A DNA stretch of 64,000 nucleotides from a bacterium (GTDB lineage: Bacteria > Myxococcota > UBA727 > JAUIJE01): NCBI GenBank assembly GCA_030431455.1, contig JAUIJE010000004.1, forward strand, positions 434,001 to 498,000. The letters run 5' to 3'. The notes beneath the pieces are model-generated. The model was not told the DNA's origin. It made no database searches and saw only the letters and a program-made list of their open reading frames with translations. This document shows positions 37,850-47,533 of the stretch, in pieces. How positions within the stretch are numbered: position 1 is the stretch's first letter; each line of letters starts with the position of its first letter. Position numbers and translations under genes: made by a program.

Positions 37850-40135
37850 CTACTCGTGCAGGAAGCGCCAGTCGGAGAGCAGGTAGCTCATGACCGCCAT
37901 CCAGGCCCGCACCGTGTACCGGTCGTCGCGCCACACTTGCTGTTCTTCGGGCAGGTCGTCGCCGTACTCGTCGGTGGTGGCCCGGCAGCCGTAGTCGAGG
38001 TCGCGCGACACTTCGTCGTTGGCCCGTTTTTCCACACCTTCTTGCCAGGTCTGGAGGAAGAGCTGGTAGGTCCGCTCCACCTCGGGGTCGTCCACGGTGA
38101 GGCGTTCGCCCAGGATGTGCCAATGCAAGTGCACGATGTTCTCTTTGATCGCCTGGACCGCGCCCGCGATCTCGAAGCCGTTGGCGTCGGCCGGCTCGTA
38201 GGTCATCTCCACCGCGGGGAACAGCTTCCGGTCCGCGGCCGCCTTGGTGAACTCCCGCGGCACCACCCGGCAGGACATCTCGTTGGCCATGCGCACCGCG
38301 ATGCTCGCCATCAGCCCGTTGGGCTCGGTGATGCGTTGGGTGACGTCGTCGGAATCGATGCCGCCGTAGAAGATGAGGTATTCGTTCTCCGAGCGCAGGT
38401 AGCTGCGTTGGTCGTAGCCGCGCACCCAGCGTTGACCGGTCACGGCTTCGATTTTGCGGTCGAGCATCTCGGGGGTCAAAAAGCGCGCGGTGCCGACGTC
38501 GGCGAGCTTGAGTTGTTCGCGGGTGGCGCTCTCCGCGCGGAACCACTTGGACTTGACCAGGGCGCGCACGATGGACTTGAAGTTGTGCCCGTCGTCGATG
38601 AACGTCTTGGCGATGGCCTGGAAGTCTTTGTCCTGGGCTTTGAACGCCGCGTCCCGGGCGTCGAACTCGGCGTCGGGGAGCTCGAGGCTCGGGGGGCTCA
38701 GGGGCTCTTGGCCGGTGAGCGCGGTGTAGGCGGTGTAGACGGTGGCGAGGGCGAACAGCTCGTTGTCGGCGATTTGGCGGCCGAGCCACTGCAGCGAGGA
38801 GGTGTAGTCACCCGAGGGGAGGATGTCCTCTTCGCTCATGCCCGGGCGGCGCATCTCCGCGTACCAGCCTTCTTCGGGCGGCCGGTACCGGCCTTCGCCA
38901 TCCCAGTTCTGGAAGGTGCCGGCGATGGGGTCGATGTTGGCGTGGCAGACGTTGCACTGCGGGTTGAACATCGTGGGGTTGTGCTCGACGATGGAGGTGG
39001 GGTCCACCGGCCGGTCGGCGAGCTTCATGATGTCGGTGGCCATGAAGAACTGCCACACCATCCGCGAGCGGTGGCGGTTGCGGTTGGTCGCGGTGGTGGG
39101 GAACCGATTCAGCCACATGGGGTCGGTGAGGATGCCCGCGTGGGGGATGCCGGGGATGCGTCCCTCGACGAACTCGCCCGGGTCGGTGGGGTCGTTGAAG
39201 GTCACGTCTTCGATGCCGTAGACCTGCGCCGAGTAGCTGTTCACCATCATGTAGTCGGCGGTGAGGATTTCGGTGAAGGGCCGGTCGTTTTCGATGAGGT
39301 GGGCGACGAGCTCGAGGGGGGCGCGGGCCACGGAGTTGTTGGTGTATTGCTGGGCGGCGTCGATGTAGTCCTGCGACACCACCTCGGGGTCGAGGTCGTC
39401 GTACCAGCGGTTGTTGGGGTAGTCGTCCTGGTCGAGGAGGTTGGTGGCGTTGTCCCCGCCGAGGTACCGGTTGGTGAGGAAGAGGTCGTTGTAGATTTCT
39501 TTCATGCGGTCGAGGAAGGCCGCTTCTTGCATCATGTTGTCGAGCACCGCGTCGACGTCGGCGTCATCTCCGGCGGACACCTGGGCGAACTCCTCGTCGG
39601 TGGGCAGGCGGCCCACCAGCGCGAGGCCCGCTTTGCGCACCGTCTGCTCGTTGTCGAGGAGCTCGACGTTCTGGAAGAAGTCCCCGGTCTCGACGACCTC
39701 ACACTCCACCGGCTCTTTGAAACGGTCCACCAAGCCTTGCAGGGCCATCCACTCGGGGCCGTTCTGTTCGATCACCGTGCCGCCCCCGTGGTCGAGTTGG
39801 CCCGACGGCTTGAGCAGAATGTAACTGGTCCCGTCCCGCTCGAGGGTGGCGACGTTCTCCACCCGGCCGAGGTTGTTCTTGAGATAGCCGGGCTGGTTGC
39901 TGTTCTGCAGCACCAGCTGGGAGCCCGCGGCCGCGCCTTGCGCGTTGTGGCAGGCAAAGCAGGTGTTGCTCATGAAGTTGTTCCACACCTGCTCTTCGAA
40001 ATACGTCTCGGTGGGCACGCAGGGGCCGCTGGGTTCGGCGGGGGTCTGGTCGACACACGCCGCAGAGAAGGCGACCAGGCCCAGCGCCAGCAGGGCACAT
40101 GGTGTCTGGAGAGACGTTTGAGCGGTACGAAGCAT
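37850..40135 (-). CDS. Large di-CxxCH lipoprotein, DUF1592/DUF1588-like (pair 2)
   Basis: The 761-residue product has a lipobox (AFSAAC, Cys27), CFACH at residues 59-63 and CNVCH near residue 394, followed by DPIAGTFQNWDGEGRY. The blocks FTEILTADYMMVNSYSAQVYG and NRNRHRSRMVWQFF parallel pair 1, so the two lipoproteins are homologues. This one lacks the Gly-Asp linker and Ig-like segment. ATG 40135 has GGAGG upstream; a GTG frame extends to 40165. It is likely a surface or periplasmic heme protein, function unknown. It is divergent from the rhomboid gene. Confidence 0.84.
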   Translation of the reverse strand: MLRTAQTSLQTPCALLALGLVAFSAACVDQTPAEPSGPCVPTETYFEEQVWNNFMSNTCFACHNAQGAAAGSQLVLQNSNQPGYLKNNLGRVENVATLERDGTSYILLKPSGQLDHGGGTVIEQNGPEWMALQGLVDRFKEPVECEVVETGDFFQNVELLDNEQTVRKAGLALVGRLPTDEEFAQVSAGDDADVDAVLDNMMQEAAFLDRMKEIYNDLFLTNRYLGGDNATNLLDQDDYPNNRWYDDLDPEVVSQDYIDAAQQYTNNSVARAPLELVAHLIENDRPFTEILTADYMMVNSYSAQVYGIEDVTFNDPTDPGEFVEGRIPGIPHAGILTDPMWLNRFPTTATNRNRHRSRMVWQFFMATDIMKLADRPVDPTSIVEHNPTMFNPQCNVCHANIDPIAGTFQNWDGEGRYRPPEEGWYAEMRRPGMSEEDILPSGDYTSSLQWLGRQIADNELFALATVYTAYTALTGQEPLSPPSLELPDAEFDARDAAFKAQDKDFQAIAKTFIDDGHNFKSIVRALVKSKWFRAESATREQLKLADVGTARFLTPEMLDRKIEAVTGQRWVRGYDQRSYLRSENEYLIFYGGIDSDDVTQRITEPNGLMASIAVRMANEMSCRVVPREFTKAAADRKLFPAVEMTYEPADANGFEIAGAVQAIKENIVHLHWHILGERLTVDDPEVERTYQLFLQTWQEGVEKRANDEVSRDLDYGCRATTDEYGDDLPEEQQVWRDDRYTVRAWMAVMSYLLSDWRFLHE

Positions 40136-40277
40136 CCTCGATCCTCCGTGTGGTTTGGACTCCACACAACTTTGATGACACCGCGATCACTGCAGGGGGT
40201 GTGCCGTATGACCCAGTGGGTACCCAAGCCGCGATCAACCGGGACGCACAGGAATAAGGGAACAAACGACTGGGGTC

Positions 40278-40293
40278 CAATGTCTACACATTG
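40278..40293. promoter_or_regulatory. Palindrome CAATGT-N4-ACATTG
   Basis: A perfect 6-bp inverted repeat with a 4-base centre, in the divergent promoter. It shares the CAATGY...RCATTG frame with the palindrome 46 bp downstream, suggesting paired sites for one regulator. Confidence 0.5.
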
Positions 40294-40323
40294 TGTTGCA
40301 CGGGGAGACAAGTCCACATCTGA

Positions 40324-40339
40324 CAATGCAGGTGCATTG
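40324..40339. promoter_or_regulatory. Palindrome CAATGCA-GG-TGCATTG
   Basis: A perfect 7-bp inverted repeat with a 2-base centre, 46 bp from the other palindrome. Its right half also forms a CAG-N3-CATTG motif of the kind dispersed through the window. Confidence 0.5.
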
Positions 40340-40441
40340 CCTACCCTGGGGCCAGATGCGCACATGTGTCTGCGCGACCTACACCGTCCCCGGGTGCGGA
40401 CTTCTTGGTAGCCTGCGCCCCAGGGCGAAGGACGGCGCGGG

Positions 40442-42193
40442 ATGATTCGGGTACGGGACGGCAAGACCGAAACGCTCCTCACCATCGAGGAGTTCGAACG
40501 CCGTGCGCGCCGGGGAGAGCTGAGCCCCCACGTCTGGGTCTGTCTGCCCGCGATGACCGGCGACCGTTTTGTCCGGGCGCGCGAGCTGTCCTTGTTCGCT
40601 GCGATTTACGATCCGCGCCGTTTTCACTTCCGCCACCATTTTCACATCGGGCGGCTGCCGCTGCTCACCATTTTGGTGAGCGCCATCTGCATCTTGATGT
40701 ACGCGTGGAGCGTGCAGCTCGGCGACGGCGCGGCGACGAGCGAAGCGCTCTTGACCCTCGGGGCCAAAGCCACCGCCCGGCTCATCGAGGACGGTGAGCT
40801 GTGGCGGCTGTTCACCGCCAACTTCCTGCACCGCAACCTGATTCACCTCGGGTTCAACCTGTTCGCGTTCGTGTGCATCGGCACCGTGCTCGAAGGCGTG
40901 TACCGCCGGGGCGACGTGTTGTTGCTCATCGTGTTCTCGGGGGTGTGCACCATGGGTTTGTCCGCGCTGCTCACCGACCCCGTGACGGTGGGCGCATCGG
41001 GCATCGTGTTTGGGTGTCTCGGCTGCGCGGTGGTGTTCGGGTGGCGCTACGCCGACATCTTGGCCTGGCGCTACCGGGTGGTGTTCGGCGTGGTCATCGT
41101 CGGCTACGCCGCGGTGATGTTCTACCTCGGGCTCAACAGCCCCACCACGGACAACTGGGGACACGGCGGGGGACTGCTCGCGGGGTTTTTGATGGGGGGC
41201 GTGCTGTCGCCGCGGCTGTTGCGCTTCCAGAGCGCGCGCGAACCGTGGCGCACCATCGCCGCGCCCTACGTGCTCGCCGCCGGCTTGCCCCTGTTGTTGG
41301 TGGTGCTCGGCCCCGCGTTCGAAAAAGCGACCTTTCGCTGGGCGGACTACGACGCGTCGGCGTTCGGGGTGCGCATCTGGCGGCCGGCCCACTGGCGCAA
41401 GGTGTCCGAGCCCCTCGGCCTGACCTTCCAGAACGGTGCAGATGCATTCGCGTCCCTGTCGTGCACCCGGCGCGCCGACGAAAAAGGCGTCGACGACGCC
41501 GTGGCCCGCTACCAAAAGGACGTGCTGTTCTCGTTGAGTTACGCCGGTCACATCGGCTCGCTGGAGGTCGGCGCGTCCGAGACCACCACCGTGCGCGGGG
41601 TCGACGCCCGGCGCTTGCCGTTCACCTATCTCGCGTCGGATGGGCCCCGCACCGCCCAAGCGGTGCTGTTTGTGCGCGGCGAGCTCGAGTGTGCGCTGGT
41701 GCTCGCCCACCGCCCGATGGCGTCGGCCTCGACCCGGGCCCGCCTCGACGAGATTCGCGAGCGGCTGGAGCTCACCGAGACCGTGGCCCAGCGCACCGCC
41801 CGGGTGCAGGCCGCGGCCCACGGCACCCCCCAAGCCTGGCTCGAGCTCGCGCTGGCCCACAAGACCGTGGGCGCGGTCGACGAGGCCCGTGAAGCGTTCC
41901 GCAAGGCGCAGGACGCATTGGTGGAAAGCCCCCACCAGCGACGGCTGGTGCACTACGCCCGGGCGCGCTTCGAGCTGGCGGTGGGCGGCGACGTCGAGCT
42001 CGCCTGGCGCGCGGTGAAGGCCGCCGACCCCGCCCCCATCGACCTCGACGGACACCTCTTGTGGGCCGAGGCGGCGTGGCGCACTGGCCGCCTCGACCGG
42101 GCCGCGTTCATCCTCGACAAGGCGCGAGCCCTCGCGCCCCACGACGAGCGGGTCCAGGCGTTGGCCGCCCGCGTCGGTGCGCCGCCCCCATGA
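40442..42193 (+). CDS. Rhomboid family intramembrane serine protease with TPR tail
   Basis: The 583-residue product has a ~50-residue N-terminal GYF/DUF4339-like segment, six or seven helices forming a rhomboid core (70-260), a soluble domain and a TPR-like C-terminus (460-580). The catalytic dyad is Ser186 in GASG and His241 in NWGHGGG; WR at 121-122 and FLHRNLIHLGFN are also typical. It should cleave transmembrane substrates in the membrane. Its stop overlaps the next start (ATGA), and a kinase regulator follows, so signalling at the envelope is plausible. Confidence 0.9.
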   Translation: MIRVRDGKTETLLTIEEFERRARRGELSPHVWVCLPAMTGDRFVRARELSLFAAIYDPRRFHFRHHFHIGRLPLLTILVSAICILMYAWSVQLGDGAATSEALLTLGAKATARLIEDGELWRLFTANFLHRNLIHLGFNLFAFVCIGTVLEGVYRRGDVLLLIVFSGVCTMGLSALLTDPVTVGASGIVFGCLGCAVVFGWRYADILAWRYRVVFGVVIVGYAAVMFYLGLNSPTTDNWGHGGGLLAGFLMGGVLSPRLLRFQSAREPWRTIAAPYVLAAGLPLLLVVLGPAFEKATFRWADYDASAFGVRIWRPAHWRKVSEPLGLTFQNGADAFASLSCTRRADEKGVDDAVARYQKDVLFSLSYAGHIGSLEVGASETTTVRGVDARRLPFTYLASDGPRTAQAVLFVRGELECALVLAHRPMASASTRARLDEIRERLELTETVAQRTARVQAAAHGTPQAWLELALAHKTVGAVDEAREAFRKAQDALVESPHQRRLVHYARARFELAVGGDVELAWRAVKAADPAPIDLDGHLLWAEAAWRTGRLDRAAFILDKARALAPHDERVQALAARVGAPPP

Positions 42194-43428
42194 ACGCCCG
42201 GGTGCTCGTCGCCGGGGGCGGACTGTGCTTGGCCCTGTCGTTCGGGTGCTGGGCCGCGGCGTTGGCCCACGGGGGCGGCGGCTCCGGGGCCCGCCTGCTC
42301 GCGAGCTGCGCCCCGGGGGCGGAGCGGGTCACGGTGCGCGCGGTGGCGGTGCGCACCGAGCCGTTGGGCCGCGTCGACGCGCCCATCGCCGCCCCGGGGG
42401 GCACGGTGGCGCACACCGTCTACACCCTGGCCCCGGGGGCAAAGACATTGCAACTCGAGGGCCGGGCGGTGCCGCTCGACCTCGGGCGCGAGGTCGAGCC
42501 CCGCCTCCGCTATGCACCATTTCAGGACGGCATCGTGCAGGGGCCCCCCGGCCCCCCCGTCTACCCCGTGGACGGCATCGCCCGCCCCGATGGCGACGTG
42601 ACCGTGGTGCGGGTGCCCGACGACGGACCGGTGCGCACCGAGACCGTGCCCGGTCGGCCCGAGGGGGCGCGGCTGGCCGATGGCCGTCGGCTGCGCGCGG
42701 CCCAGGCGGGCCCGCGCGTCGACGCGCCGCTGTTCGACGAGGGGACCGGCCCGGTGACGGTGACCGTGCGCAGCCCGCGCGCGGTGGTGCACCTCGACGT
42801 GCTCACCGACGAGGGCGCGTGCCTGGTGCAGGACCGCCCGCCGGGGACGGTCGCCCTCGACGTCGGCAGCTGTGCAGGAACATGGGTGTGGGTGCACGCC
42901 AGCCACAGCCCGTACTCGGCGGGGGGCGGCGAGGGCAGGCTCATCGTGCGGGTGCCGCCCGGACTCGATGCCCCCGCCCGCGCCGCCCGCCTGGTCGCGG
43001 CGGTGCCCGCCGACGCGCGCGACGACGCGCTGGTGGCGCGGGTGCGAAAAGACCCGGCCGCGGCCAGCGCGTTGATGCTGCGGGCGATGCGCGCGCGGCT
43101 GTCCGCGGTCCCGGCCCGCGCGCCGTCGTGCAGCCCGGCGTTTGTGGACCAAGCCGCCCAGGTCGACGAGGTGCGCGGCGACCGCATGGCCCCCTACCGG
43201 CTCGGCTTTCGCGCGCTCGCGGCCGCGGGCTTGGGGTTGATTCTCTTCGGTGCGTTCGGGCGCCGCGGCCGGCGTGGCGGGGCCCGCGGCGAGGCCCTGG
43301 ACGACGACGAAGCCGAGGGGCTTGCCCCCGACGCGCGCGCGCGCTGGACGGGCATCGGTCTTTTGGTGCTGGCCGGCCTGGTGCTGTGGGTGCTCGATTG
43401 GACGCTCACGCCGCTGTTTTCCACATGA
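42190..43428 (+). CDS. Membrane protein with extracytoplasmic domain, unknown
   Basis: The 412-residue product has an N-terminal membrane helix, a ~270-residue Pro/Gly/Arg-rich soluble domain, and two C-terminal helices (about 340-357 and 385-406) split by a basic then acidic loop (GRRGRRGG...DDDEAEG). The topology suggests a large periplasmic region fixed at both ends. A pair of Cys (near residues 221 and 233) may be oxidised. I do not recognise the family. It is coupled to the rhomboid gene by an ATGA overlap and could be a partner or substrate. Confidence 0.7.
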   Translation: MNARVLVAGGGLCLALSFGCWAAALAHGGGGSGARLLASCAPGAERVTVRAVAVRTEPLGRVDAPIAAPGGTVAHTVYTLAPGAKTLQLEGRAVPLDLGREVEPRLRYAPFQDGIVQGPPGPPVYPVDGIARPDGDVTVVRVPDDGPVRTETVPGRPEGARLADGRRLRAAQAGPRVDAPLFDEGTGPVTVTVRSPRAVVHLDVLTDEGACLVQDRPPGTVALDVGSCAGTWVWVHASHSPYSAGGGEGRLIVRVPPGLDAPARAARLVAAVPADARDDALVARVRKDPAAASALMLRAMRARLSAVPARAPSCSPAFVDQAAQVDEVRGDRMAPYRLGFRALAAAGLGLILFGAFGRRGRRGGARGEALDDDEAEGLAPDARARWTGIGLLVLAGLVLWVLDWTLTPLFST

Positions 43429-43515
43429 CGCGGACAAATCCGCTAGATTGCCGGTCCAACCCGCGGCCACCGGGCCGCGCGACACGGGGCCCCCGGGCCC
43501 CGTTCGAGGATCTAT

Positions 43516-46500
43516 TTGGGCAACCGGCCAAGCCATGACCTCAAGCTGTCCGTGGGCGACGTCGTCGACGGCCGCTACACGCTGCTGGAGCTGCTCGGCG
43601 AAGGCGCGGCGGGCAAGGTGTTCCGGGCCCAGGACCGCGGCCGCAACGACATGTTCGTGGCCCTCAAGCTGTTGCACGCCAAAGACCCCCGCTGGGAGAA
43701 CTTCTTCCGCCGCGAGTTCGAGGTCTTGTCCAAGCTGAGCCACCCCAACCTTGTGCGGGTCTACGATTTTGGGCCCGCCCCCGACGAGAACACGTTCTAT
43801 TTCACCCAAGAGCTCGTCGTGGGCAAGCCGCTCCTCGACGTGGTCGCGGGCAAAAAAGTCGACGAGGTCGCGGGGCTGTTCATCGAAATCTGCCGCGCCC
43901 TCGAGTTCATCCATGGCCACGGCGTGCTCCACCGCGACCTCAAGCCGGCGAACATCCTGGTGCAAAAACACGCCGACCCCGGCGAGCGGGTGCGCGTGCT
44001 CGACTTCGGTTTGTGGCGCGAGCTCGATCCCCGCCCGCAAAAAGGCGCGCGCTGGGCGGGCACCCCGCCGTACCTCGCGTCCGAGGTGCTGCGCGGGTAC
44101 GGCCACTCGATCTCCGCCGACCTGTACGCGGTGGGGGTCACGCTCTTCCAAGCCGTCACCCGCAAGCTCCCGCACGGGCGGGGCACCCCCCAAGAGCTGT
44201 TGCAGGCGCGCAAGGAGCCCGCGCCCGACCTGACCGGCGTGGTCGCCCAGCCCATGGCGGAGCTCATCTGCGCCCTCCTCGAGGAGGACCCCAAACAGCG
44301 CCCCAAAAGTGGCGCCGAGGTCGCGGCGCGGCTTTCGGTGATGGTCCCCGACCACGCGCTGGCGATGCCCATCACCCTCGGGCGGGCCCGGCTGGTGGGG
44401 CGCGAGCGCGAACAGGAGATCGTCGAGGGCATCATCTCCCGGGTCCGGTCCAAAGACCCGCAGGTGCCGCGCGTGGTCGTCGTCAACGGGCCCGACGGGG
44501 TGGGCAAGACCCGCTTCGCGGGGGAGATCAAGGCCCACACCCAACTCACCGGCGGGCGCTCGGCGGTGGGCCGCTGCCTCGAGGACGTGAGCTGGGGGTA
44601 CCGGCCCATCGCGGACCTCGTGCGGGCGTTGTCGTCGACCGCGGCGGCCCAGTCGCTGTCCGCCCAAGAGCGTGAGGTGGTCGAGACGCTGTGCCCGGAG
44701 CTGGCGGTCAACCCCCGCGACCTGCCCGCGGTGCAGCCGCCGGCCGAGCAGGCCCGGTTCCAGGCCGCGGTGGTCGACCTGCTGCTGGGCTTTGGCAAAG
44801 GCGAGCCCTGCGTGCTCATCGTCGACGACGCGCCCTTTTGTGACCCCGGCAGCGCCCAGGTGCTGGCCGCGTTGGTCCAGCGCCTGGCGGGCACAAGCAT
44901 TGTGTTGGTGCTCACCGCCGGTCCCGAAGAGGAAGGGGAGATCCCCCCCGCGATCATCGAGCGCGCGGGCAGCCAGGTGCTGCGGTTGCGCTTGGCCCCA
45001 TTGCCCCGGGACGAAGTGCGCAAGCTCGCGGCCGCGTTGCTCGGCACCACCGACGTGCCCGGTCATTTTGTGGACAGCGTGATGGCCCACGCGGGGGGCA
45101 ACCCCTTGTTGGTGGAAGAGGTGGTCGCGCTGTTCATCGAGAAGGGCGATCTTCGGCGCGGCGAGAAAGGTTGGCTGCTCGACGAGTTTGTGTCCGAGGA
45201 CGCGGCCCCGGGCCCCGGCCTCAATGTGTTGTCCGAGCGCCTCGGGCGCCTGTCCGAAGACGAGCAGTGCGCGCTGTGCGCGTTGGCGGTGTTCAACCGC
45301 CCAGCGGGGGCGAAGATCCTCGCCGCGATCTCGGGCTTGGCCCAAGAGGAGGTGCAAGCCGCGCTTTCCCAGGCCGAGGCGGCGGGGTTGTTGCGGGTGG
45401 TGGGGGCCGACGACGGGCGGGCCCGGGTGGTGTTTCGCCATCCCCAGATCCGCGACGCGCTGGTTCGCGAGCTGCGCGAGGGCGGGGTGCTGGCCGAGTG
45501 GCACTTGAACACCGCCGAGGTGCTCGAGGAGCGCGCGGGCAAACGCGCCGCGGCCATGGCCGGGACCCTCGCCCACCACTACGCGGCGGCCGAGGACTTT
45601 GAAAAGGCGGTGGAGTGGAACCTCAAGGCCGCCGAGAACGCGCTGTCCACATTTGCGTTCGACGATGCGATCGGGTTTTGTCGTCGTGCGATCCGGGTGC
45701 TGGCCAAAGCCAAGGTCCCGGCCACGGTCGGCGCCACCACCGACGCGATGTTGGGCAAGAGCTTGTTTATGGCCGGGCACATCTCGGAGGCCCGGGCGTT
45801 TCTCGAGGGAGCGATCGCCAAGGCGCCGGTGCGCGACGCCCCCGAGGCGTACGGGGAGCTGCACGTCTGGCTGGCCCGGGCCTCGATCCTGCTCGGCGCC
45901 CACAGCGCGGGGCAAAAGGCGGTCGACCGCGCGCTGTCCGCCCTCGCCGAGGTCGACGCGCCGGTGGCGGTGGCCCGGGTGCTCATCGCCCGGGGGGAGC
46001 TCACCGTGCTCGAGGACCCCGAGCGCGCCCGGCTTGATGCCGAAAAAGCCCTCAAGCTGTTTCGCCAGTCCCGGCGCAGCGTGTTCGACGAGCTCGCTTG
46101 CTTCACGGTGTTGTGCCGCTCGACCCAGGCCAGCGGCGCTTTGCAGAAGACCGCGGAATACGCCCGGCACCGGGTCAAGCTCGCGGAAAAACACGACCTC
46201 ACGTTGGAGCGCATCGCGGCGCTGCGCGACCTCGCCGACGCCCTGTCCCGCACCGGCGAGCGGCTCGAGGCGCGCAACCACCTCAACACCGCGCACAATC
46301 TCGCCCGCGAGGCGGGCTACCGCGTCGAGGAGGCCCTGATCATCAAGGCCCTGGCGCTGCAGCTTTACGTGTCCGGCGCCTACTCCGAGGCGATCAGCCG
46401 CTTTCAACAAGCAGCGACATTGTGCGCCGAGCTCGGCCAGCTCGGGGCCCGGGCCGACGCGCTCAAGTTCTTGGGGGTCTGCTACACCGCCAAGGGGGAC

Positions 46501-47004
46501 TACGACCGGGCGGTGGACCACCTCAAGGCCGCGATGGAGGCGTTCGACAAGACCGGCCAGGTCGCGCAGATCGTCGACGCCCGCACCCGCTTGGCCGAGG
46601 CCTACATCGCCAAGGGCGAGACCGCCCGGGCCCAGACGCTGCTGAAGGACGCGGTGGACCGGTTGCCGGCGGGCACCAGCCTGCACCAGGTGCACGCCGG
46701 CTTGTACGCGGTGGAGGGCAACCTGTTCTCGGCGTTGGGTGACTTCGATCGGGGCCGGCGCGCCTTCCTCAACGCCGCGGCCCGCTTTCGGCGGAGCCAC
46801 GACCTGTACAATCTCGCCAGCGCGCTCACCGGCTATGCCCAGTTGCTCCTGCGCTTCTCCAAGCCCTCTCGCGCCCTCCGGCTGTCCAAGCGCGCGGAGT
46901 GGATCTTCACCGAGCTCGACGCCAAGGGCGAGCTGAAGCGCATCGCCCCCTTGATCAACGCCAGCGAGGGGTTGTCCGGCAGCCGGGCCCGGGCCCGGGT
47001 CTGA
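43516..47004 (+). CDS. Ser/Thr protein kinase fused to AAA ATPase and TPR domain
   Basis: The 1162-residue product has an active-looking kinase (20-275: Lys51 in VALKLL, HRD 139-141, DFG 163-165), an AAA/STAND-type ATPase (about 290-640, Walker A GPDGVGKT 325-332, hhhhDD in VLIVDDAPF) and about 15 TPR-like helical repeats (680-1130). The C-terminus contains no recognised DNA-binding domain. TTG 43516 is the start, with GAGGA six bases upstream. Such kinases are common in Myxococcota and act as signal hubs; the ligand and targets are unknown. It converges, three bases apart, with the gene on the minus strand. Confidence 0.93.
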   Translation: MGNRPSHDLKLSVGDVVDGRYTLLELLGEGAAGKVFRAQDRGRNDMFVALKLLHAKDPRWENFFRREFEVLSKLSHPNLVRVYDFGPAPDENTFYFTQELVVGKPLLDVVAGKKVDEVAGLFIEICRALEFIHGHGVLHRDLKPANILVQKHADPGERVRVLDFGLWRELDPRPQKGARWAGTPPYLASEVLRGYGHSISADLYAVGVTLFQAVTRKLPHGRGTPQELLQARKEPAPDLTGVVAQPMAELICALLEEDPKQRPKSGAEVAARLSVMVPDHALAMPITLGRARLVGREREQEIVEGIISRVRSKDPQVPRVVVVNGPDGVGKTRFAGEIKAHTQLTGGRSAVGRCLEDVSWGYRPIADLVRALSSTAAAQSLSAQEREVVETLCPELAVNPRDLPAVQPPAEQARFQAAVVDLLLGFGKGEPCVLIVDDAPFCDPGSAQVLAALVQRLAGTSIVLVLTAGPEEEGEIPPAIIERAGSQVLRLRLAPLPRDEVRKLAAALLGTTDVPGHFVDSVMAHAGGNPLLVEEVVALFIEKGDLRRGEKGWLLDEFVSEDAAPGPGLNVLSERLGRLSEDEQCALCALAVFNRPAGAKILAAISGLAQEEVQAALSQAEAAGLLRVVGADDGRARVVFRHPQIRDALVRELREGGVLAEWHLNTAEVLEERAGKRAAAMAGTLAHHYAAAEDFEKAVEWNLKAAENALSTFAFDDAIGFCRRAIRVLAKAKVPATVGATTDAMLGKSLFMAGHISEARAFLEGAIAKAPVRDAPEAYGELHVWLARASILLGAHSAGQKAVDRALSALAEVDAPVAVARVLIARGELTVLEDPERARLDAEKALKLFRQSRRSVFDELACFTVLCRSTQASGALQKTAEYARHRVKLAEKHDLTLERIAALRDLADALSRTGERLEARNHLNTAHNLAREAGYRVEEALIIKALALQLYVSGAYSEAISRFQQAATLCAELGQLGARADALKFLGVCYTAKGDYDRAVDHLKAAMEAFDKTGQVAQIVDARTRLAEAYIAKGETARAQTLLKDAVDRLPAGTSLHQVHAGLYAVEGNLFSALGDFDRGRRAFLNAAARFRRSHDLYNLASALTGYAQLLLRFSKPSRALRLSKRAEWIFTELDAKGELKRIAPLINASEGLSGSRARARV

Positions 47005-47006
47005 CG

Positions 47007-47399
47007 CTATTCCCCATTGGCCGCGCGCACCATTTTCATGAACCGCCCCTGGGCGGTGGCGCTGACGTTGCCGAGGTAGGCCAAGGCCGCGTCCACGTCG
47101 GGGAACGCACAAATCTCAATGTCGTCCTGCCAGGCCAGGGCCGTCACCGACCCCCGGGTCTCGGGGGCCTCGGTGACCACCGCGACCCGGAACCCCCCCC
47201 GGGACAGGAGCTGGCCGAGCTTGCTGCGTTGGGCCACGGTGAGGCGGTTGCCCTTGGCGAAGGACAGATACCCCGTGCACTGGGTGAGCACTTCCTCGAG
47301 GGCGCGGCACAAGGCGGCGAACCGATCATCGCTGAACGGCATGTCGCCCTTGGCATGCAGAAACGTTCCGTCGATGAAGGCAAAGTCGTGGTACGGCAT
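47007..47399 (-). CDS. Small cytosolic protein, unknown
   Basis: The 130-residue product begins at ATG 47399, with GGGGTGAG upstream. Alternating strands and helices and a C-terminal FPDVDAALAYLG helix resemble SpoIIAA/STAS-like folds used in partner-switching, but no signature Ser is clear, so this is only a guess. The gene stands alone, with its stop three bases from the convergent kinase gene. Confidence 0.6.
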   Translation of the reverse strand: MPYHDFAFIDGTFLHAKGDMPFSDDRFAALCRALEEVLTQCTGYLSFAKGNRLTVAQRSKLGQLLSRGGFRVAVVTEAPETRGSVTALAWQDDIEICAFPDVDAALAYLGNVSATAQGRFMKMVRAANGE

Positions 47400-47533
47400 T
47401 CGGCTCACCCCAGGGCGGGGCGCCTCCCGGCGCAACGGCTCACAACGACATCCATGCGGTCCCCCCAGACTGCTGCCCAATGCTCACTCACGCCCCGGCC
47501 GGGCGCAACCGTGAGGCAGTGATCGGGATCCCC

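Larger units (their letters stand above)
40136..40441. other. Intergenic control region between pair 2 and the rhomboid gene
   Basis: A 306-bp stretch without a gene, and the longest in the window. It separates two divergent units and holds two 16-bp palindromes (40278-40293 and 40324-40339) plus a TAGCCT box at 40409-40414, 27 bases before the rhomboid ATG. No RNA gene or repeat array was seen. Confidence 0.6.

Noticed and set aside
47007-47399. STAS/anti-sigma antagonist
   Set aside because: Only a loose match at the C-terminal helix and no clear phosphorylated Ser; left as unknown.
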